A stretch of DNA of 64,000 nucleotides from assembly GCA_023375675.1 (NCBI GenBank), contig JALQBC010000006.1, forward strand, positions 1,240,001-1,304,000, read 5' to 3'. Shown here in pieces: positions 59,919 through 64,000 of the stretch. The translations under genes were made by a program, and so were the position numbers. A model generated the notes under the pieces. It did not search any database, had not been told where the DNA came from, and worked only from the letters and a program-made list of their open reading frames with translations. The number at the start of each line of letters is the position of its first letter. Within the stretch, counting starts at the first letter, position 1. Source of the DNA: Cytospora piceicola (taxonomy: Eukaryota > Ascomycota > Sordariomycetes > Diaporthales > Cytosporaceae).

Positions 59919-61321
59919 ACGACTATATTAATAAGAATTCTTAGAGTAAGCTGTTAGTTTATAAGTAGTACGGTAGAAATTAAAAGGATTACTTAGTAGT
60001 ATATAAAACGACGGTGTTTATAAACCTATCTCTTATTTATATAGTCGGAACGTCTTAGTATTTTTTAATATAAAGATTATAACGTTAATACGACGTTCCT
60101 TTTTAAAACTACCTAGTAGGTTCGCCTATATTAAAGTAATTTCCGGTCGGTTAAATATATTAGTTTAAGCAGCTTATAGAACTAAATCCTTTTTTTATAG
60201 TAATATTATAGAAATAATTAAGGACGATATAACGTATAAGCGGATAGTTTTAGTTATTAATTTAAATAAAAGTAGAACTTTTAAATTACTACGCTATATA
60301 CTCTCTGTTATTTTTAATTATTATTCGGGGTTTTAAATAGTTTTTTCGTTTTTTCTGTTTATTTTAACCGTTGTTTCTCGGTTTTCTAATACTTTAAATT
60401 CTTCTATTATATAAACTACCGGTTTAATTAAAGTATAAATAAAAGGTTAGTATTTTAGTAAGAACAGAGTTTTTAAAGCGTTATAAATAATTACTTTTTA
60501 TTTACGTTTTATTTAGCTTAAACCGAGTATCGTTTTAAAAAGTAACTTTTATTTTTCGTAAAAAAAGCCTTCGAACTTAAGTTTCTATAAAGACTAATAA
60601 ATCGGCTTATATTCTTTTAAATTATATATATAGCTTAACCGTTATAGGTTATAGAAGTACCAGAATTTATAGTAAAACTTAATATTCTTACCGGACTAGC
60701 TATAAGTAACGATAAAAAAGTAAGCGTTATCAGGCTTTTATAGCTAATAACTAAGGTAGTATACCTTACAGATATATTTTATAAAGCGTTTTCGAATATA
60801 GTAAAGTTAGTTAGTTTTCTTTTAATTATTATAGTAATACTTAAAGTAAAAGGTATAAAGCTACTATTAGTTAGTATAACTAGTCGAGTATTTTAAAAAA
60901 GTAAAATTATAGTTTATAATATAAAGTCGGTATTAGATAAGGTATTCGATAATAGCTACTTTAATATAACGTAAAAGCTAAATATCTTTAATAACTGTAT
61001 AGTTTTAAGGTATTATTAAAAATATATCTAAAAAACGTATATTAAGTATATCGTTTAAACCTAATATAGCTATAATACGGAATTCTTATAGTAAATAACC
61101 GGTAAGTTATAATAAATAGGTAATAATACCGGTTAAGTAAATAAGATAACGTTTTTATACTTTTCGATTCTTTAAGATCCGGAGATTAAAGCTAATTACC
61201 TGCTAGCTACTATAGTAATAGTAACTTAATAATTATCGTAATATAGTCCGATAAACCTAATTCGTAGTATTAAAAGGCTAAACGATACATAACGGAACGT
61301 ATTTAAGTTATAGCTACTATT

Positions 61322-61560
61322 TAATAACTACGGTATAGTATAATAGTATATAATAAAGATAGATTCTTTCTTTCTTTCTTTATATAACCGAGTATTTTTA
61401 TAAACTATATATAAACTTATGAACTTACTATAAACTTACCTTAAGTTTATTATATATTTACCGTACGTTTAACTGTCCGAATTACCGGTAAATATACGGT
61501 AAATTCGTAAGTACGTTTACAGGTAGGTTCGCTATAAACCTACCGGTAGGTGTGTAATAA
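61322..61560 (-). repeat. 5' LTR of gypsy-2 (about 239 bp)
   Basis: Reverse-orientation LTR abutting the right part of the solo LTR, head to head. The extreme right end reads GTGTGTAATA. Confidence 0.85.
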
Positions 61561-63649
61561 TTTATTAGTAATTTAGACGGTTAAACGTACAGTAATTAAA
61601 TAATAAACTTAAAGTAAGTTTATAGTAGGTTTATAAGTCTATATATAGTTTATAAAAGTACTTAGTTATATAAAAAAAAAAAAGAGAATCTATTTTTATT
61701 ATATACTACTATACCGTATTGTTATTATTATATAATCGTTATTTATAAACGTTTACTTTACTATACTTTAACTTCGAAGATAAGTATACTAACGCTTATA
61801 ATAACGTACTTCGAAATAAAAATAAACTTTTATTACTATATCTTAAAGTTACTTACTTATCCGATTATAATATAATACTTATAAGCTATATAAGTAATAC
61901 GTTTTATCTTAGCTTAAAGCTTTCTTAATATAATACTATAATATAGATTTAAGATAATATAAGCTTAAACGTAGTATTTATACTTATTAAAGTCGACGTT
62001 TAAAAAGGTTATCTTTAAAATAACTTTCGGAAGAGTAGTAGTTTTAAAGCCTATTACTTATCTTAAGATATAAAAGGAGATAAAAAAGCGTATAAAATAA
62101 AAATTATAAGTAAGTTAGTTATTAACTATAAAGTAGCTTTTATAGCCGGTATTTACTAATATATTAATAAACTTAATTTAATTATATAATAAGTAAACTA
62201 TAAAAAAAGAACTATTTATAAGTAGTTTTATAGCCTTTAGCTTAAATTTAATACCTTTTAGCTTTTATATACGACTAAGTATAAAAGCTACTTGTTTTTT
62301 ATTTAAAGGTCTATTAAGTTTTTATTTTCCTTTCTTTCTTTTTAAGTAGTAATAACTTAAACGTTATTTTATAAAAAGAACGTAACTAGTAGTAAATAAT
62401 AGCAGTTTATATAATAGTCGGACTAAATATAATATAAATAAAGGTTTTTATCTTTACGTTATTAAACCTTTCGTTATTTACTTAATACGTTTACTACTTT
62501 TTACTTTATTTAACTTTTATAATATTTACGCCGGTTATTATTTTTAACGTTGCTATTTTTATTAATAACGACGTAGTATATTATTATTAACGTTTATTAT
62601 TTCGGTTATTTAAATATACTTATATAAAAAGTAACTAAATAGCTACTTTTCTTTTTCGAACTTAAACGTTTTATATTTCTTATAATCTTAAGTATAGTGT
62701 TAACTTATTTTATATAGCAAGTCGGTATATTTATAAATATAAGTTTTTTTTTTAGCTTATCGTTAATCGCTTTTAAAAGGATAGTAAGCTTAGCTTTATT
62801 AAGTTAAAAGGTCTTTTTTAATTCGAAAAGCACTTATTCTTAATTTATATAAAATAGAAAGAATTTTTAGTTCTTATCTTATATAGTTTTAAACAGCTTT
62901 TATCTTACTTATATTAATATATTTTCGTTATAATAATAACTACAAAAATACGTTATAAAAATAATAAGGTTATAGTTTTAATTAAGCTTACCGGTAGTAT
63001 AGTAAAAGCTAATAAGCTTTTTTATTACTTTTTTTAAATAATTATAAATTATATAATATTTATTGTAATTATTACCGATAAAGTTTATATCTCGATTAAG
63101 TTTATTTTTTATTTACGCTTTTTATAAAAAGTAATATATCCGATTATTATTAAACTTTTCAGGTTAAAAAAAAGGCTTATACTTTTCGTTAACTAAAAAG
63201 TTTTAGTTTATATTATTATATATTAAGCTTTAGTCGTTATATAAGCTTAAGAATAATAGTTCTTTCGGTATAAAAGTAAGTTCCGCTCGGTTTTTATTAA
63301 AAGGCGTTTCTTTTATAGCCGATATATTATTAGTTTTTAACTAAGTATAAATTTAATTAGTAGCTTATCTCGCTTCGGCTTTATAAAAAGCGTTTATAAA
63401 ATACTTTTATAATTTATAATAGCTTACTTTATTACTTTTATATAGTTCGGAAACGATTTATATAAGTTCGTTACGTTTATTAACGCAGTTTTATTTATAA
63501 GCTTCGAATTACTACCTTTATAGCTATTAGAAAAGGTTTATTATAAAAGTAAGTCGCTTTACTTTAGGTAAAGACTTATTTAATATCGTTTTAAGCTATA
63601 ACTACCTTTTAGTAGTATTATCGTCTATTATAATAAATAGAAGATTATA

Positions 63650-63854
63650 TATAAAAAGCTAGCTTTTAAGTAGTTACAGAAAGGGATTTTATTACTGTTT
63701 ATAATTTTCTATAAGGGAAGATTCTAAGTAGCTGCTATAGTAGTACGTAAAGCAGAGATTATACTACTCTTAAGCGTTATAGCGTAGGTATAGCGTTATA
63801 GCGCAGGTTTCGGCCTGTATATGCCGAAGCCCCTGTAGGCTTTAGCCCGTGATA
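63650..63854 (-). repeat. 5' LTR of gypsy-3 (205 bp)
   Basis: Pairs with 44,230-44,434; differences are mostly C/T and G/A. Followed by TSD AGAAC. Confidence 0.85.
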
Positions 63855-63859
63855 AGAAC

Positions 63860-64000
63860 GTATAAGGAAGACTATTAAAACTTTACTTATTATTATTACT
63901 ACTACTACTATAGTAGTAGTAGTAGTAATAACTATATAATAGTAAATAAAGGGAAAAAAAGCGTATTTCGTAAGCGATACTGCTAAATATAGTTAGCTAT
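63860..64000. other. Flank of gypsy-3 with (TAC)n/(TAG)n palindrome
   Basis: A short (ACT)n run passing into (AGT)n makes a self-complementary stretch centred at 63,910/63,911. The rest is RIP-type AT-rich sequence; no gene visible before the window ends. Confidence 0.5.

Larger units (their letters stand above)
49277..61560 (-). mobile_element. Gypsy-2: same family as gypsy-1, inverted, inserted in the solo LTR
   Basis: The 3' LTR is 49,277-49,514 and the 5' LTR 61,322-61,560 (both reverse), with TSD ATTTA at 49,272-49,276 and 61,561-61,565. Its interior is the reverse complement of gypsy-1 along its length (for example 49,515-50,200 against 40,150-40,844, and 52,600 against 35,000). It holds one nested insertion at 58,243. 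Without that it is about 10.6 kb, equal to stripped gypsy-1. The integrase region is at about 52.9-53.5 kb. It serves as the empty-site reference for every insertion in gypsy-1. Confidence 0.87.
49206..61730 (+). repeat. Solo LTR of the gypsy-1/2 family, split by gypsy-2
   Basis: Forward LTR pieces 49,206-49,276 and 61,566-61,730 join into one LTR of about 236 bp. Flanks are TATAG (49,201-49,205) and TATAA (61,731-61,735), a 5 bp TSD with one G to A change. No internal region goes with it, so an element inserted in gypsy-3 and recombined to a solo LTR before gypsy-2 landed in it. Confidence 0.8.
44230..63854 (-). mobile_element. Gypsy-3: second Ty3/gypsy family, minus strand, hosting the gypsy-2 stack
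   Basis: Bounded by 205 bp LTRs (44,230-44,434 and 63,650-63,854) with TSD AGAAC at 44,225-44,229 and 63,855-63,859. The minus-strand frame near 48,515-48,541 reads YFNDILIY, the YFDDILIY reverse transcriptase core with one G to A change; flanking sequence also reads as Ty3/gypsy RT. Integrase is expected leftward (44.5-48 kb) and gag on the right (61.7-63.6 kb). Removing the solo LTR insertion (49,206-61,735) leaves about 7.1 kb, typical for Ty3/gypsy. Heavily RIP-mutated. Confidence 0.85.
21590..64000. repeat. AT-rich, RIP-mutated transposon block
   Basis: From about 21.6 kb to the window end CpA and TpG are almost absent while TpA is in great excess and CpG remains. RIP converts CpA to TpA on both strands, so this is its direct product. 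GC-richer islands at 27.8-31.8, 35.0-37.3 and 58.2-59.9 kb coincide exactly with nested later insertions that are less mutated. No intact open frame of recognisable function exists in the block. Its content is resolved into the elements listed below. Confidence 0.92.

Noticed and set aside
63886..63930. Functional palindrome or replication/telomere signal
   Set aside because: It is a (TAC)n/(TAG)n simple repeat with imperfect symmetry; no telomere repeat (TTAGGG) array is present.

Overview
The window is genomic DNA of a filamentous ascomycete (Pezizomycotina, probably a sordariomycete). The introns are short (56-108 bp), with GTAAGT-like donors, CTAAC or CTAAT branch points and CAG/TAG acceptors. 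The gene families are typical fungal accessory genes. From about 21.6 kb the DNA is saturated with CpA-to-TpA change on both strands while CpG is kept, which is the signature of repeat-induced point mutation (RIP). The species cannot be named from the sequence.

Gene-bearing part, 1-21.6 kb. An NmrA-like NAD(P)-binding protein (1.2-2.3 kb) is followed by a possible cytochrome P450 relic. Next comes a divergent metal pair: a Ctr-type copper transporter on the minus strand and a ferric/cupric reductase of the FRE family on the plus strand. They share a 1.2 kb promoter region that carries three TTGCTCA motifs resembling the yeast Mac1 copper-response element. From 8.3 to 18.9 kb lies a compact group of six genes: a PhyH-type Fe(II)/2-oxoglutarate dioxygenase, a RidA-family imine deaminase, a short-chain dehydrogenase/reductase, a second PhyH-type dioxygenase, an APC-family amino acid/amine permease and a Zn(II)2Cys6 regulator. 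There is no PKS, NRPS or terpene synthase. Permease and regulator are divergent and share a promoter with four GATAAG sites. My inference is a small pathway that takes up and oxidises an amine or amino-acid-like compound. A 427 bp MITE sits upstream of the second dioxygenase.

Transition, 18.9-21.6 kb. Here lies an NmrA-like pseudogene with four in-frame stops, all explicable by transitions, then a weak hypothetical ORF, the start of a broken small secreted protein gene, and a second degraded NmrA fragment.

AT-rich block, 21.6-64 kb. No intact gene is visible. It is a stack of nested transposons that can be taken apart using LTR pairs, target-site duplications (TSDs) and empty-site comparison. 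A Ty1/copia element (21.6-23.3 and 41.1-42.3 kb) is split by a Ty3/gypsy element, gypsy-1 (23,344-41,084, TSD ATTAC). Gypsy-1 holds two hAT-type MITEs, a compact LTR element that itself contains another copy of the same family, and a Fot1/pogo-type transposon. A second gypsy family, gypsy-3 (44,230-63,854, minus strand, TSD AGAAC), contains a solo LTR of the gypsy-1 family. That solo LTR was hit by gypsy-2 (49,277-61,560, minus strand, TSD ATTTA), and gypsy-2 carries a third copy of the compact LTR element (58,243-59,918, TSD ACGAC). With insertions removed, gypsy-1 and gypsy-2 both come to about 10.6 kb, which supports these boundaries. All coding capacity in the stack is destroyed by RIP-type stops.
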